Below, piece after piece: positions 26,614 to 35,457 of a DNA stretch of 64,000 nt. The stretch is taken from NCBI RefSeq assembly GCF_023715655.1, contig NZ_JAMBON010000004.1:62001-126000 (forward strand), given 5' to 3'. Every line of letters starts with the position of its first letter. The stretch's first letter is position 1. The notes under the pieces were generated by a model, which was given only the letters and a program-made list of their open reading frames with translations, did no database searches and was not told where the DNA came from. This DNA is from Oceanobacillus luteolus (GTDB lineage Bacteria; Bacillota; Bacilli; Bacillales; Amphibacillaceae). Both the position numbers and the translations under genes were made by a program.

Positions 26614-28340
26614 TCCCGCTCACCTCCTTGCTGCAGAGTTACCATGGAGCGGTATTGGGAATTGGATTCTAACAACTCTTCATGACTTCCAATTGCGGCT
26701 ATTTCTCCTTCTTCCATTAATAGAATTTGATCTGCATGTTTAATGGTGTGTAAACGATGAGCTACTGTAATAATGATAGCTTCCTTTCCAAGTTCTTGAA
26801 TCGATGTTTGGAGGACTTTCTCCGTACGTAAATCCAGGCCGGTTGTCGGCTCATCAAAAAGAACAATGGAAGGTTTTTTTAAGAAGGCACGCGCTAAAGC
26901 AATCCGTTGCTTCTCTCCTCCTGAGAGTCCGCGACCAGCTTCTCCGACTTGTGTGTCATACCCTTTTTCAAGGGTTGCCACTAGTTCGGATATTCCAGCC
27001 TTTTCTCCTGCAGCTTCTATCTCTGCGCGTGTAGCATTTTTCCTTCCACCAATCGCAATATTTTCAGCAATGGTACCCGAAAATAGGTATGGATGTTGCG
27101 AGATATAGCTGAGCTCATTGAACCAGTCCGCTTCAAGATAATGTGACCTGGATTTTCCATTGATATATATTTCCCCATCTGCATATGGAACAAGTCCAGC
27201 AATCACATGAAGCAATGTCGATTTTCCCGCACCTGTTTTCCCGATGATCGCTATCTTTTGATAAGGTTCAATTATAAGAGAGATATCATTTAATGAAAAA
27301 TTGCCTTCATCATATTTAAAGTTAATATGCTCCAATTCAATCATAGGAGGTTCTGTCAACTGAATAGCAGCCTTCCCCCATTCTACCGGTGAATCAGGAG
27401 CTTCCAATTCACCTTGTAACTTATTGAATGCTCCCATGCTTCCTCTCCCTGTATGAAAAGCACTACCAAGATCTTTCAATTTATTATAAAATTCTGGAGC
27501 GAGTACGAGCATGAGAAAACCAGTGAAAAAGCTGATATCCTGGAAAATAATCAATCGGATTGCCACTTCGAGTGCTATCAACCCCATACTAAGCATGGAA
27601 ATGAATTCGAGTGCGAGTGAGTTGGCAAAAGCAGTTTTGAGGACTACCATAGTCGCATCCCGAAATTGAAGACTGCTTTCTTTTATTTCCTCTCTTTGTT
27701 CTTTAGAACGGCCATATAATTTCAGTGTTGTTAATCCTTGAAGAGTATCAAGGAATTTACCAGAAAAAGCAGCCATCTTATCTAGTTGCTCCTCCGATTT
27801 ATCTTTCGTATTAAAACCAATGATAATCATAAATATTGGAATAAACGGAGCAGTAATTAGAATGATGACACCAGTCATCCAATGTTCCGCGAATATCATT
27901 GCAAGTAATAAAATTGGAATGATCAATGATTGAATCACTTGTGGGATGTAGCTGCTATAATAATCATCCACCTCATCAACCGTATCCATCATGACGCTAA
28001 CCTTTTCCCCAGATTTCTCATACATCGCAGCTTGCATATTCGTCCGAGCATATTTATTCAATAATTTTTTTCGTAAATCTTGCTTCACCGTTGCAGCAAG
28101 TTGCACCCCAATTTTGCCATTCAAGTAGTTGAAGACGGTACGTCCTAATAATGCAACTAGTAAAAATAATATATACGAAACAAGTTCAGCGAATGCTGTA
28201 CCTTGCAAGAATGCTTTATCAACAATCAGCACAAGAAGATAAGCTTGTGCGATAATACTGATTCCACTCAGAACGGAAAAAATAGTCATGCCTATCAATT
28301 TTCCCCGGTGTTCTTTTGCGATCTCTCTCATTCCGTTCAT
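26610..28340 (-). CDS. cydD: Heterodimeric ABC exporter subunit CydD
   Basis: Partner of CydC, 576 aa with six membrane helices and an ATPase domain (GKTGAGKST, LSGGEKQRI, LFDEPTTGLD). Starts MNGMREIAKEHRGKL after AGGAGGTTAAGG. The family role is cytochrome bd assembly, which fits the location beside cydABS. It is divergent from the tetR gene; the 180-base gap between them contains two strong palindromic operators, so the TetR protein may affect cydDC as well as itself. Confidence 0.92.
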   Translation of the reverse strand: MNGMREIAKEHRGKLIGMTIFSVLSGISIIAQAYLLVLIVDKAFLQGTAFAELVSYILFLLVALLGRTVFNYLNGKIGVQLAATVKQDLRKKLLNKYARTNMQAAMYEKSGEKVSVMMDTVDEVDDYYSSYIPQVIQSLIIPILLLAMIFAEHWMTGVIILITAPFIPIFMIIIGFNTKDKSEEQLDKMAAFSGKFLDTLQGLTTLKLYGRSKEQREEIKESSLQFRDATMVVLKTAFANSLALEFISMLSMGLIALEVAIRLIIFQDISFFTGFLMLVLAPEFYNKLKDLGSAFHTGRGSMGAFNKLQGELEAPDSPVEWGKAAIQLTEPPMIELEHINFKYDEGNFSLNDISLIIEPYQKIAIIGKTGAGKSTLLHVIAGLVPYADGEIYINGKSRSHYLEADWFNELSYISQHPYLFSGTIAENIAIGGRKNATRAEIEAAGEKAGISELVATLEKGYDTQVGEAGRGLSGGEKQRIALARAFLKKPSIVLFDEPTTGLDLRTEKVLQTSIQELGKEAIIITVAHRLHTIKHADQILLMEEGEIAAIGSHEELLESNSQYRSMVTLQQGGERE

Positions 28341-28449
28341 CCTTAACCTCCTCTCAAGAAGTGAACTCTTTCACATAAGTATACCCGAAATGCACCGGTT
28401 CAGTACAAGAGAAGGTCCTAAGTTAACAAAGCTGTCGAATTTAAGAAAT

Positions 28450-28478
28450 TTGCATTTACTAACCATTGGTTATAAAAT
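28450..28478 (+). promoter_or_regulatory. Promoter of the tetR-MBL operon
   Basis: TTGCAT (28450-28455) and TAAAAT (28473-28478) are separated by 17 bases. The spacer contains the first TetR-type palindrome, so repressor binding would exclude RNA polymerase. Confidence 0.7.
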
Positions 28479-28503
28479 GAATATAACCAATGGTTAGTAA
28501 ATG
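28453..28503. promoter_or_regulatory. Twin TetR-type operators
   Basis: Two 13-bp palindromes, TAACCATTGGTTA (28460-28472) and TAACCAATGGTTA (28484-28496), sit within one larger perfect inverted repeat whose 21-base arms (28453-28473, 28483-28503) are 9 bases apart. Centres are 24 bases apart. One lies between the -35 and -10 elements and one near the transcription start. Confidence 0.8.
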
Positions 28504-28522
28504 AGAGGAAGTGAGATCATCT

Positions 28523-29149
28523 ATGTCAGTGCACGAACGGAAATCAGATAGAACGAAAGAACAAATCTTAGGAGCAGCTGGAGAGCTGTTTTCCACAAAA
28601 GGCTTCGATTCTGTAACAATTAGACAAATTGCCAAAAAGGCCGGTTGCTCACATACGACAATTTATTTATATTTCAAAGACAAAGAAACCTTACTCCACC
28701 AACTATCAAAGCCCCCATTAGAGAAGCTGTACAATGAAATCGTAAAAATTTCAGCAAAAGATTCATCTCCGTCAGAAAGGTTAAATAGATTAAGCCAATC
28801 ATATATCTTATTTGGTTTAACATATAAAAATATGTACCGTGTCTTCATCAACACAGAAGCTTCTCGAGTTGACGAAGAAGAACCAGAATTGGAGATCAAT
28901 AAACTACGTCAATCCATATTTGCTGAATTAGAAAAAGTGATTGCACAATTCCTTTCCATTTCAAAGGGAGAGGAGTCACTATTGTTCACGAGAGTATTTT
29001 TCTATACCCTTCATGGAATCGTAACTACGTACCTGGATAGTAACGAATCGGTAGATGAATTATATAATCGATTGAAACTGACATTTGAGGCTGCAGTGGA
29101 AAGCTTACTTTTAGGTTTTCAAGCAAAATTAGATCTGGGGGTTGAGTAA
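28523..29149 (+). CDS. TetR/AcrR family transcriptional regulator
   Basis: 208 aa. The N-terminal helix-turn-helix (TKEQILGAAGELFSTKGFDSVTIRQIAKKAGCSHTTIYLYFKDK, split over residues 12-55) is the TetR signature; the C-terminal ligand domain is not family-specific to me. The ATG at 28523 is preferred over a GTG at 28511 that touches the purine-rich ribosome site. The gene overlaps or nearly abuts the MBL hydrolase gene and is preceded by two operator-like palindromes, so autorepression is likely. The ligand is unknown. Confidence 0.88.
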   Translation: MSVHERKSDRTKEQILGAAGELFSTKGFDSVTIRQIAKKAGCSHTTIYLYFKDKETLLHQLSKPPLEKLYNEIVKISAKDSSPSERLNRLSQSYILFGLTYKNMYRVFINTEASRVDEEEPELEINKLRQSIFAELEKVIAQFLSISKGEESLLFTRVFFYTLHGIVTTYLDSNESVDELYNRLKLTFEAAVESLLLGFQAKLDLGVE

Positions 29150-29150
29150 G

Positions 29151-29828
29151 GTGAAAGTGAAAAAGGTTTCTGAACATATATGGAGTTTAAAAATTTGGGT
29201 AGGCTTCCGTATTCATGTATGGCTTGTAGTAGATAAAGATGGAGTAACCCTCGTTGATGCGGGCATTTCCATCATGAGTAATACTATCATGAAACAAATT
29301 GAGTCATTGAATGCTGGACCATTAAAACGAATCCTATTGACACATGGCCATGCTGACCATGTTGGAGCCATTAAGAAAATTATCAAGAAATTTGATGTTC
29401 CTGTATACGCACATCGAATAGAAATACCATATACGGAAGGAGAGCTGCCCTATCCTCGAAGAAATAAAGCCCAACAACTACTTCCAAAAGAACTTCTCCA
29501 ACCACTCGAAGAAGAGGAAAATGGTGTACTGCTTCCTATTGGTAACTTAAAACCTTACCATACTCCAGGTCACTCTCCTGGTCATGTCGTTTACTATCAT
29601 GAAGTAGATCGTGTCTTACTTGCAGGAGATCTATTTACGACGAAAAAAGGAGAATTGAGAGGTCCTATTTCCGTGTTTACAGCAGATATGGTGCAAGCAG
29701 TGGAAAGCAGCACCATCATTCAAGAGCTAAACCCAGTAAAGCTTGAAGTTTGTCATGGTGATTCTATTATAGATCCCGCCAATCAATACACGGATTATCG
29801 CAAGAAGATGGAGAAAAAATATTACTGA
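29151..29828 (+). CDS. MBL-fold metallo-hydrolase
   Basis: Metallo-beta-lactamase-fold hydrolase of about 225 aa with the zinc motif HGHADHVG (about residue 62), downstream His in HTPGHSPGHV, Asp in LAGDLF and His in CHGD. This is the general class II hydrolase set (glyoxalase II-like or lactonase-like), not specifically a beta-lactamase. The start is uncertain (TTG 29142 or GTG 29151); the GTG is nine bases past GGGGG. It is co-transcribed with tetR, so its substrate may be related to the inducer. Confidence 0.85.
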   Translation: MKVKKVSEHIWSLKIWVGFRIHVWLVVDKDGVTLVDAGISIMSNTIMKQIESLNAGPLKRILLTHGHADHVGAIKKIIKKFDVPVYAHRIEIPYTEGELPYPRRNKAQQLLPKELLQPLEEEENGVLLPIGNLKPYHTPGHSPGHVVYYHEVDRVLLAGDLFTTKKGELRGPISVFTADMVQAVESSTIIQELNPVKLEVCHGDSIIDPANQYTDYRKKMEKKYY

Positions 29829-29860
29829 GGAAAGTTGTTCTCGTCACTGCTGTGAATATA

Positions 29861-29896
29861 TTAAAAAGGATAAGCAGGATCTGCTTATCCTTTCAA
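29861..29896. terminator. Bidirectional terminator
   Basis: AAAGGATAAGCAG (29865-29877) and its exact complement (29881-29893) form a 13-bp stem between the convergent MBL and YdbC-like genes; T tract on the minus side. Confidence 0.9.
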
Positions 29897-29926
29897 AAAA
29901 TGGAACATACAGGAGAGCGCAATTCT

Positions 29927-30145
29927 CTAACTGAAGTTTTCAAGAGTTTGTTTCAATTGAAGCAATTCTTCTTTTGTCAGCGTTATGCCTTTCCCCATTT
30001 TTTCATGATCTGGAGCCCAATCTCTTAAATCATACTTCGGCTTCCGACCATTCCAACTGATCAAGTTCAATTCCTTCGTCCAACCTTTTGTAGATTCTGA
30101 TATAACTGCAATGGTCTCTATAATTTCATATTGGATTCCTGCCAC
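29927..30145 (-). CDS. YdbC-like PC4-family single-strand DNA-binding protein
   Basis: 72 aa with the segment GWTKELNLISWNGRKPKYDLR, then APDHEKMGKGITLTKEE, typical of the bacterial YdbC/PC4 (p15 coactivator) family; the Lactococcus member binds single-stranded DNA. The start is taken at the internal GTG (30143-30145), eight bases after GGAG, giving MAGIQYE like its relatives. It lies 15 bases after the universal stress gene on the same strand. Its biological role is unknown. Confidence 0.85.
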   Translation of the reverse strand: MAGIQYEIIETIAVISESTKGWTKELNLISWNGRKPKYDLRDWAPDHEKMGKGITLTKEELLQLKQTLENFS

Positions 30146-30160
30146 GACTATCACTCCGTT

Positions 30161-30595
30161 CTATTTAATGATTAATACTTGGCACTTTGCCCGTTGTACG
30201 ATTGTCCCGCTTACACTACCAAGAAACAGCTTTTGTAAATTACTTAGGCCGCGGTGACCTACTATAATCATGTTAATATCATTCTCTTCCGCAAAATCAC
30301 ATAATGCTAAGGCTGGGTTCTTCTGTGAAAAGTCTGTAATAATCTCAGTCTCTACTACCTGACCTGAAGCTTGCAGTTCCTCTTTTATATTTTCTAAGCG
30401 AGGATAAAGGATTTCTGCATCCTTCATGGATAAGTTTCCAGCCACTGCAGTAGTATTACTTGATATCCCCGGGGTCACTACTGTTACGACATAAATCTTT
30501 GTATCCTTAACTAATTTTGCCTGAACTTTTGCTTCCTCAATTGCTTTCTTACTCAACTCAGAACCGTCATAGGCAACAAGGATTTTGCGCACCAT
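30161..30595 (-). CDS. Universal stress protein UspA family
   Basis: 144-aa Usp domain protein: N-terminal ILVAYDGSELS and the ATP-binding G-2x-G-9x-G-S/T pattern in VGHRGLSNLQKLFLGSVSGTIVQRA. It is therefore likely of the ATP-binding class. Followed closely by the YdbC-like gene and divergent from the C45 acyltransferase. A second Usp protein is encoded at 48.2 kb; the two are distinct copies. Confidence 0.9.
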   Translation of the reverse strand: MVRKILVAYDGSELSKKAIEEAKVQAKLVKDTKIYVVTVVTPGISSNTTAVAGNLSMKDAEILYPRLENIKEELQASGQVVETEIITDFSQKNPALALCDFAEENDINMIIVGHRGLSNLQKLFLGSVSGTIVQRAKCQVLIIK

Positions 30596-30747
30596 CTCTT
30601 CATCTCCCTTACTCTTCCTTTATATTTTACCAACAACGAATCCTTTCTACAAACAAAGGTAGAGCACTTTGTTTCCTTCTTTTTAAAGATTCTAGTATGC
30701 TTCTGAGTAAATGTATGGTCAAATTGACAAATAAATGAGGGATCATC

Positions 30748-31788
30748 ATGAAACAGGTTGTTAGCGATATCGTCCAATTCCGCGGGAGTCATTATGAGTT
30801 TGGAATTCATCAAGCAAAATTACTACAACGCTCCCCCATTCTTACAGCCCGAAAAAGACAGTGGGATAAGCGAACTTCCCGGCATTTCATCGTCAATGAA
30901 GAAAAAATCAAAGTAATCTTTCAACATTTCAGTCCAGAAATTTGGGAAGAGCTGATGGGTCTTGCAGATGGATTGGACATGAGCATAAAAGAAGCAGTCC
31001 GTGAATTTGGCGGCTATTATTTTGAATACGGTAAAAGCGGTTGTTCCATCTTAATGGGAAATGACTATATGATACGGAATTATGATAATGACCCGATCAC
31101 CTATGAGGGGCGTTATGTATTATATGCACCAACAGATGGTGGCTATGCAACGATAGGGCCCTCCATGCAGATTACAGGCCGAACGGATGGCCTCAACGAA
31201 AAAGGGCTCGCGGTTGGATATAATTTCGTGAATAGGCTGAGATCTGACGATGGATTTGTATGTAACATGATAGGAAGGCTCATACTTGAAAAATGTGCAA
31301 CTGTTGAAGAAGCAGTCAAACTATTAGAGGAGATTCCTCACAGACACTCCTTTACCTATTCACTTGTGGATAACACCGGTAGAAACGTAGTAGTGGAAGC
31401 TTCCGCAACGGAAGTACTGGTAAGGGAAGGAACTGTTTGTACGAATCATTTTGAGAACTTGACGAAAGAAAACCGCTTTCGAATGGATGATTCATTACGT
31501 CGGTATCAAGAGATAGAGAAACAGCAGAGCACGATTGTAAATATGTATGATGCATACAAGATATTAAATGATACAGACAAAGGTGTCTTCTCGAAAAAAT
31601 ATGGGGCGTGGGCTGGAACAATCCACACAACTGCATATTCACCTGAAAGTCTGCATGCTTGGATAGCACTTGGAGGAGACCGCCTGCCTTTTATTATCGA
31701 CTTCAATAAATGGCTTAATGGGAAAAATATAAATGTCAAACAAGTGAAGGGAGAGCTTGATGCAACCAATGGTTTTATTAACCGTTAA
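30748..31788 (+). CDS. C45-type acyltransferase/peptidase (AAT family)
   Basis: 346-aa Ntn-hydrolase related to acyl-CoA:6-aminopenicillanate acyltransferase and peptidase family C45. The likely nucleophile is C99 in KSGCSILMGNDY, which would become N-terminal after self-cleavage; the RNYDNDP and GLNEKGLAVGYN motifs near 110-160 are typical. Bacillus relatives have no settled substrate. GAGGGATCATC precedes the ATG. It is a single gene. Confidence 0.82.
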   Translation: MKQVVSDIVQFRGSHYEFGIHQAKLLQRSPILTARKRQWDKRTSRHFIVNEEKIKVIFQHFSPEIWEELMGLADGLDMSIKEAVREFGGYYFEYGKSGCSILMGNDYMIRNYDNDPITYEGRYVLYAPTDGGYATIGPSMQITGRTDGLNEKGLAVGYNFVNRLRSDDGFVCNMIGRLILEKCATVEEAVKLLEEIPHRHSFTYSLVDNTGRNVVVEASATEVLVREGTVCTNHFENLTKENRFRMDDSLRRYQEIEKQQSTIVNMYDAYKILNDTDKGVFSKKYGAWAGTIHTTAYSPESLHAWIALGGDRLPFIIDFNKWLNGKNINVKQVKGELDATNGFINR

Positions 31789-31870
31789 CTGAAGATATCA
31801 TTTTACACTATTCTTTATCACTGTTTATATGATATATTTTATAAAAAGATAAAGGATAAGGAGAAATATT

Positions 31871-32425
31871 ATGAGCTTACAAGATTTACTAGATTTTAAT
31901 GAAAAGTTTGTTGCAGATAAAAGTTATGAGGCCTATCGGACAGATAAATTTCCGAATAAAAAAATGGTGATATTCACTTGCATGGAGTCGAGGTTACTGG
32001 AGTTATTACACCGAGCATTAAACCTGCAAAATGGTGATGCTAAAATAGTGAAAAATGCAGGAGCGATTATCCGTAAGCCATTTGATAGTATTACGAAAAG
32101 CATTCTCGTGGCAGTGTATAAACTAAAAGCTGAGGAAGTTGTCGTCATTGGACATCATGATTGCGGGATGTCGAATGTCGATATTGATGCGTTAAAACAA
32201 AGTATGCTTGATCGCGGCATCAGTCTCGATCGCATCGAAACATTAGAAAATAGCGGTATTCATTTAGATGAGGAATTCCACGGCTTTACCACTGTCGAGG
32301 AATCAGTAATGCAAAGTGTCGGTATCATCCGCAGACATCCTCTATTACCTGAAGGTATCAAGGTTCATGGTTTAGTAATTGACCCGGAAACTGGGAAAGT
32401 GGATGTCGTTACAAGAGACGAATAA
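31871..32425 (+). CDS. Beta-class carbonic anhydrase (YtiB-like)
   Basis: Converts CO2 to bicarbonate. The zinc ligands C37, H95 and C98 are present (CMESR, GHHDCG). The catalytic Asp-Arg pair, normally CxDxR, here reads C-M-E-S-R, with Glu39 in place of Asp. Otherwise it matches YtiB, including KNAGAIIRKPFDS. 184 aa; AAGGAG upstream of the ATG. Convergent with the MFS transporter across a shared terminator. Confidence 0.88.
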   Translation: MSLQDLLDFNEKFVADKSYEAYRTDKFPNKKMVIFTCMESRLLELLHRALNLQNGDAKIVKNAGAIIRKPFDSITKSILVAVYKLKAEEVVVIGHHDCGMSNVDIDALKQSMLDRGISLDRIETLENSGIHLDEEFHGFTTVEESVMQSVGIIRRHPLLPEGIKVHGLVIDPETGKVDVVTRDE

Positions 32426-32458
32426 ACCTCTAAGGCAGAAGCATTCCTTCGAGTAATT

Positions 32459-32494
32459 AAAAATGTCAGGGCTTATATGCCCTGACATTTTTTT
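32459..32494. terminator. Bidirectional terminator
   Basis: AAATGTCAGGGC (32461-32472) and GCCCTGACATTT (32479-32490) with flanking A and T tracts, between convergent genes. Confidence 0.93.
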
Positions 32495-33890
32495 ATTTTC
32501 GATCTCTAATATAAAATGAGAGGATGAGCCCCAGCAAAGCAATAGCTCCTGCAAATACGAAGGATATATTCACCCCACGAATCATTCCCTCAATCCCCTT
32601 TTCTGGAATCGTAAAAGTAGTCATAATAGTAATCGGCAACGCCGTACCAATCGAACCTGATACTTGTCGGAGCGTGTTGTTAACGGCTGCTCCATGAGAT
32701 ATCAATTCAGTCGGCAGTACGTTCAGCCCTGCTGTAGTTACCGGCATCATGACCATGGAAATACTAGCCATCCGTAAAGCATGGACAACGGAAATATAGA
32801 CAAATGACGTCTCTGGGGTAAGGACGGCAAACATGAATGTCGAAACAGTTAAAATAAACATTCCTGTAATGGACAGCCATTTTGCACCGAACCTGTCAAA
32901 AAGTCTACCTGTGATTGGATTTAAGATTCCTTGGATAACTGCACCGGCAAGTAGTGCAAGTCCTGATTCGAAAGCTGAAAACCCGAGCATCGTCTGCATA
33001 TACAGTGGTAAGATTATTGCCGCTCCAATCACTGCAATAAATGTAATCATACCGATAATGGTCGTAATGGTAAACATTTTATACTTCATCACCCGAAACT
33101 CTAAAATCGGTTGTTTTAATTTAAATTGACGAGTGATGAACCAGATGAGTGTAATCGTACCGATTAGAAATCCGAGAATGACCTTTGCACTTCCCCATCC
33201 TGCGCTTCCAGCCATACTGAACGCATAAAGGATTCCACCAAAACCAAAAGTTGAAAGAATAATGGATAAAACATCCAATTTCGGATTTGTCAGTTTCGTA
33301 ACATTTTTTAACACAAAATATGCGAGGATGATATCAATGATCGCGATCGGCAGGATCATCCAAAATAGCCAGCGCCAGGATCCTGCTTCAACAATATAAC
33401 CCGCAAGAGACGGACCAATCGCCGGAGCAAATGCTATGACAAGACCAAACATCCCCATCGCTGAACCACGTTTTTCTATTGGGTAGATGAGCATCAGAAT
33501 GGTTTGCATCAGCGGCATCATAATCCCTGCACCTGAAGCCTGTAAGACCCTCCCTGCTAGTAATAATTCAAAGTTAGGTGATACAGCTGCTGTAAGAGTT
33601 CCTAATGAGAATAAAACCATTGCAGTTAAAAAGAGTCTTCTAGTGGTAAATCGACCAATAAGAAATGCTGTAATTGGTATCATAATCCCGTTTACAAGCA
33701 TAAAGACCGACTGCAGCCATTGGACTGTATTTTCGGTCAAGTTTAAGTCGGTCATTATTTTAGGTAATGCTGTACCAAGTAATGTTTGATTCAGTATTGC
33801 TACAAACGCACCAGATATAAGCACGATAACTAATGGAATACGGTTGAATTCCTTCCCATTACTATCTTCTGGCATATGACGATCTCCCAT
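32493..33890 (-). CDS. MFS drug/multidrug transporter, DHA2 family
   Basis: 465-aa proton-coupled efflux protein with about 14 helices. LNQTLLGTALPKIMTDLNL at the first helix and the motif C-like GPSLAGYIV near residue 160 are typical of EmrB/Mdr/LmrB exporters. The C-terminal end finishes shortly after the last helix (SFYIRDRK). AAGGAAATAAAC precedes the ATG. The substrate cannot be inferred. It is divergent from the YusW-like lipoprotein gene, with no regulator next to it. Confidence 0.87.
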   Translation of the reverse strand: MGDRHMPEDSNGKEFNRIPLVIVLISGAFVAILNQTLLGTALPKIMTDLNLTENTVQWLQSVFMLVNGIMIPITAFLIGRFTTRRLFLTAMVLFSLGTLTAAVSPNFELLLAGRVLQASGAGIMMPLMQTILMLIYPIEKRGSAMGMFGLVIAFAPAIGPSLAGYIVEAGSWRWLFWMILPIAIIDIILAYFVLKNVTKLTNPKLDVLSIILSTFGFGGILYAFSMAGSAGWGSAKVILGFLIGTITLIWFITRQFKLKQPILEFRVMKYKMFTITTIIGMITFIAVIGAAIILPLYMQTMLGFSAFESGLALLAGAVIQGILNPITGRLFDRFGAKWLSITGMFILTVSTFMFAVLTPETSFVYISVVHALRMASISMVMMPVTTAGLNVLPTELISHGAAVNNTLRQVSGSIGTALPITIMTTFTIPEKGIEGMIRGVNISFVFAGAIALLGLILSFYIRDRK

Positions 33891-34066
33891 GTTTATTTCC
33901 TTCTTCCTTATAACTATTGATACTTACGAGTAACTCATAATTCTACCATTACTTTACATGCTTAACAATTTTTAAGTTTTATTTTAGAATGTATTAGTGA
34001 ATGTAGTTTACTATCCCCCATTTTTGGATACGTTATAAATATCACTACAAAAAAGGAGTTAACACT

Positions 34067-34597
34067 ATGAAAAAAATACTTATGCTACTTACCATTACAA
34101 CCTTAATTGGAATCCTTGCTGCATGCGGGGACAACGATGAAGTGACAGAACAACCACAAAACAACGATACAGCTACAAACGAAGAAACAGATACAACTAC
34201 CGAAGAGAATACGGATAATAATGCAACGGACGATACGAATACAAATGATAACAATGATTCTGCTGCGACGGATTCAAATTATATATTTAGAAGCTTCGAC
34301 TTAGAAGTTGATATTGAAAATGACGATGATGCCATCGATGTAGATTACGATGATGACCGCGACGACAATGAAATCGAAGCGTCATACGAGAATAAACCAG
34401 AAAATATTAACTTAAGCGGAAACGAAGCGATGGATGAATTAGACAGTATCTTTACAGCCTTTCAATTTGATGAAAACTCATCGGATGAAGAAGTACTCAG
34501 CGAAGTACTTGAGGCATTTAACATTCCAGAAGACGCTGCTAAAGTAGACCTCGAAATTGAATATGCCAATGGTACTGAAAAAGAATATAGAAGATAA
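34067..34597 (+). CDS. YusW-like acidic lipoprotein
   Basis: 176-aa secreted lipoprotein. A signal peptide ends in the lipobox LAAC (Cys20), followed by a long low-complexity linker (about 22-68) of Asn, Thr, Asp and Glu, and a C-terminal YusW-like domain starting near FRSFDLEVDIENDDD. Overall extremely acidic, as is common for surface proteins of salt-tolerant Bacillaceae. Function unknown. AAAGGAGTTAACACT precedes the ATG and a terminator follows, so it is a single gene. Confidence 0.82.
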   Translation: MKKILMLLTITTLIGILAACGDNDEVTEQPQNNDTATNEETDTTTEENTDNNATDDTNTNDNNDSAATDSNYIFRSFDLEVDIENDDDAIDVDYDDDRDDNEIEASYENKPENINLSGNEAMDELDSIFTAFQFDENSSDEEVLSEVLEAFNIPEDAAKVDLEIEYANGTEKEYRR

Positions 34598-34666
34598 ATT
34601 AAAAAGCATTCAGATGAGGCCATAAACTCCCCGCCTGGATACTAGTTGAATATATTACGTAAAGCC

Positions 34667-34716
34667 TAACCCCACTTGCATTGGACTTGTTTCCGGTATA
34701 GTGGGGTTAAACTTTT
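34667..34716 (+). terminator. Terminator after the lipoprotein gene
   Basis: TAACCCCACT (34667-34676) pairs with AGTGGGGTTA (34700-34709), followed by AACTTTTCC. Confidence 0.75.
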
Positions 34717-34783
34717 CCTCTTACTAAATATGCCCTTCTTTTAGGGCTTATTTTTTATGGTATATTTGTACAGGGGTGAGGAA

Positions 34784-35320
34784 ATGACTATTTTTAAAAA
34801 TGGGGATTGGTTGATTCGTCATGTCGAGGAAAGTGACCAGCATCTGCTGGTAAAATGGCTCCGTGATCCAAGAGTGCTTGAATACTATGAGGGCAGAGAC
34901 AAGCCGTATGATTTGGAAGCTGTTAATTTTGAATTTATCAATGTGAAGGATCATATAGAAAGGTGCATCATTGAATATCAATCTGAAACAATCGGCTACA
35001 TCCAAATCTATCCTTTGGATGCAGATACGCAAAAGATATACGGAATTTCCGGAAATGATTTCTATGGGATGGACCAGTTCATTGGTGAACCCTCTTACTG
35101 GAATAAAGGAATTGGGACCGAACTCGTCTCCTTGATTGCTGACTACCTCATTTCTGTACGTAAAGCTGAGCAAGTTTACATGGATCCACAGCTTAGAAAT
35201 CCTCGAGCACTACGTTGTTATGAAAAAGCAGGATTTAAAAAAGTTAAACTTTTGCCGGAACATGAATGGCATGAAGGTAAATTTCAAGATTGCTGGTTGA
35301 TGGTTTACCCGGGACAGTAG
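34784..35320 (+). CDS. GNAT acetyltransferase of the AAC(6') type
   Basis: 178-aa acetyl-CoA-dependent acetyltransferase closely resembling the AAC(6')-Ie half of the staphylococcal/enterococcal bifunctional aminoglycoside enzyme. Shared segments include KWLRDPRVLEYYEGRDKPY (residues 28-46), YGMDQFIGEPSYWNKGIGTE (about 92-111) and LPEHEWHEGKFQDCWLMVY at the end. It probably acetylates the 6'-amino group of aminoglycosides or a related natural substrate. ATG at 34784 follows GGGGTGAGG; the upstream in-frame start lacks a site. No mobile element adjoins it, so it looks intrinsic. Confidence 0.82.
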   Translation: MTIFKNGDWLIRHVEESDQHLLVKWLRDPRVLEYYEGRDKPYDLEAVNFEFINVKDHIERCIIEYQSETIGYIQIYPLDADTQKIYGISGNDFYGMDQFIGEPSYWNKGIGTELVSLIADYLISVRKAEQVYMDPQLRNPRALRCYEKAGFKKVKLLPEHEWHEGKFQDCWLMVYPGQ

Positions 35321-35400
35321 ATTAGAGTTTTCAATTTAGTAGGTTATTGAACCAGGAAAATGTAGTCAATGTATTCTTCACTAGATTATTTCTATAACCA

Positions 35401-35440
35401 CTAAACAGCGTGACACCTTATCTCGGTGCCACGCTGTTTA
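35401..35440. terminator. Inverted repeat between convergent genes
   Basis: A stem of about 16 bp (CTAAACAGCGTGACACC with GGTGCCACGCTGTTTAG, one mismatch) between the acetyltransferase and fau. No clear T tract, so it is terminator-like only. Confidence 0.6.
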
Positions 35441-35457
35441 GAATTCATATTCATCTT

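Noticed and set aside
29151-29828. MBL gene as a beta-lactamase
   Set aside because: It has the general HxHxDH metallo-hydrolase motif but no signal peptide and no class B beta-lactamase features.
34784-35320. Acetyltransferase as part of a resistance mobile element
   Set aside because: No transposase, integrase, terminal repeats or base-composition change on either side.
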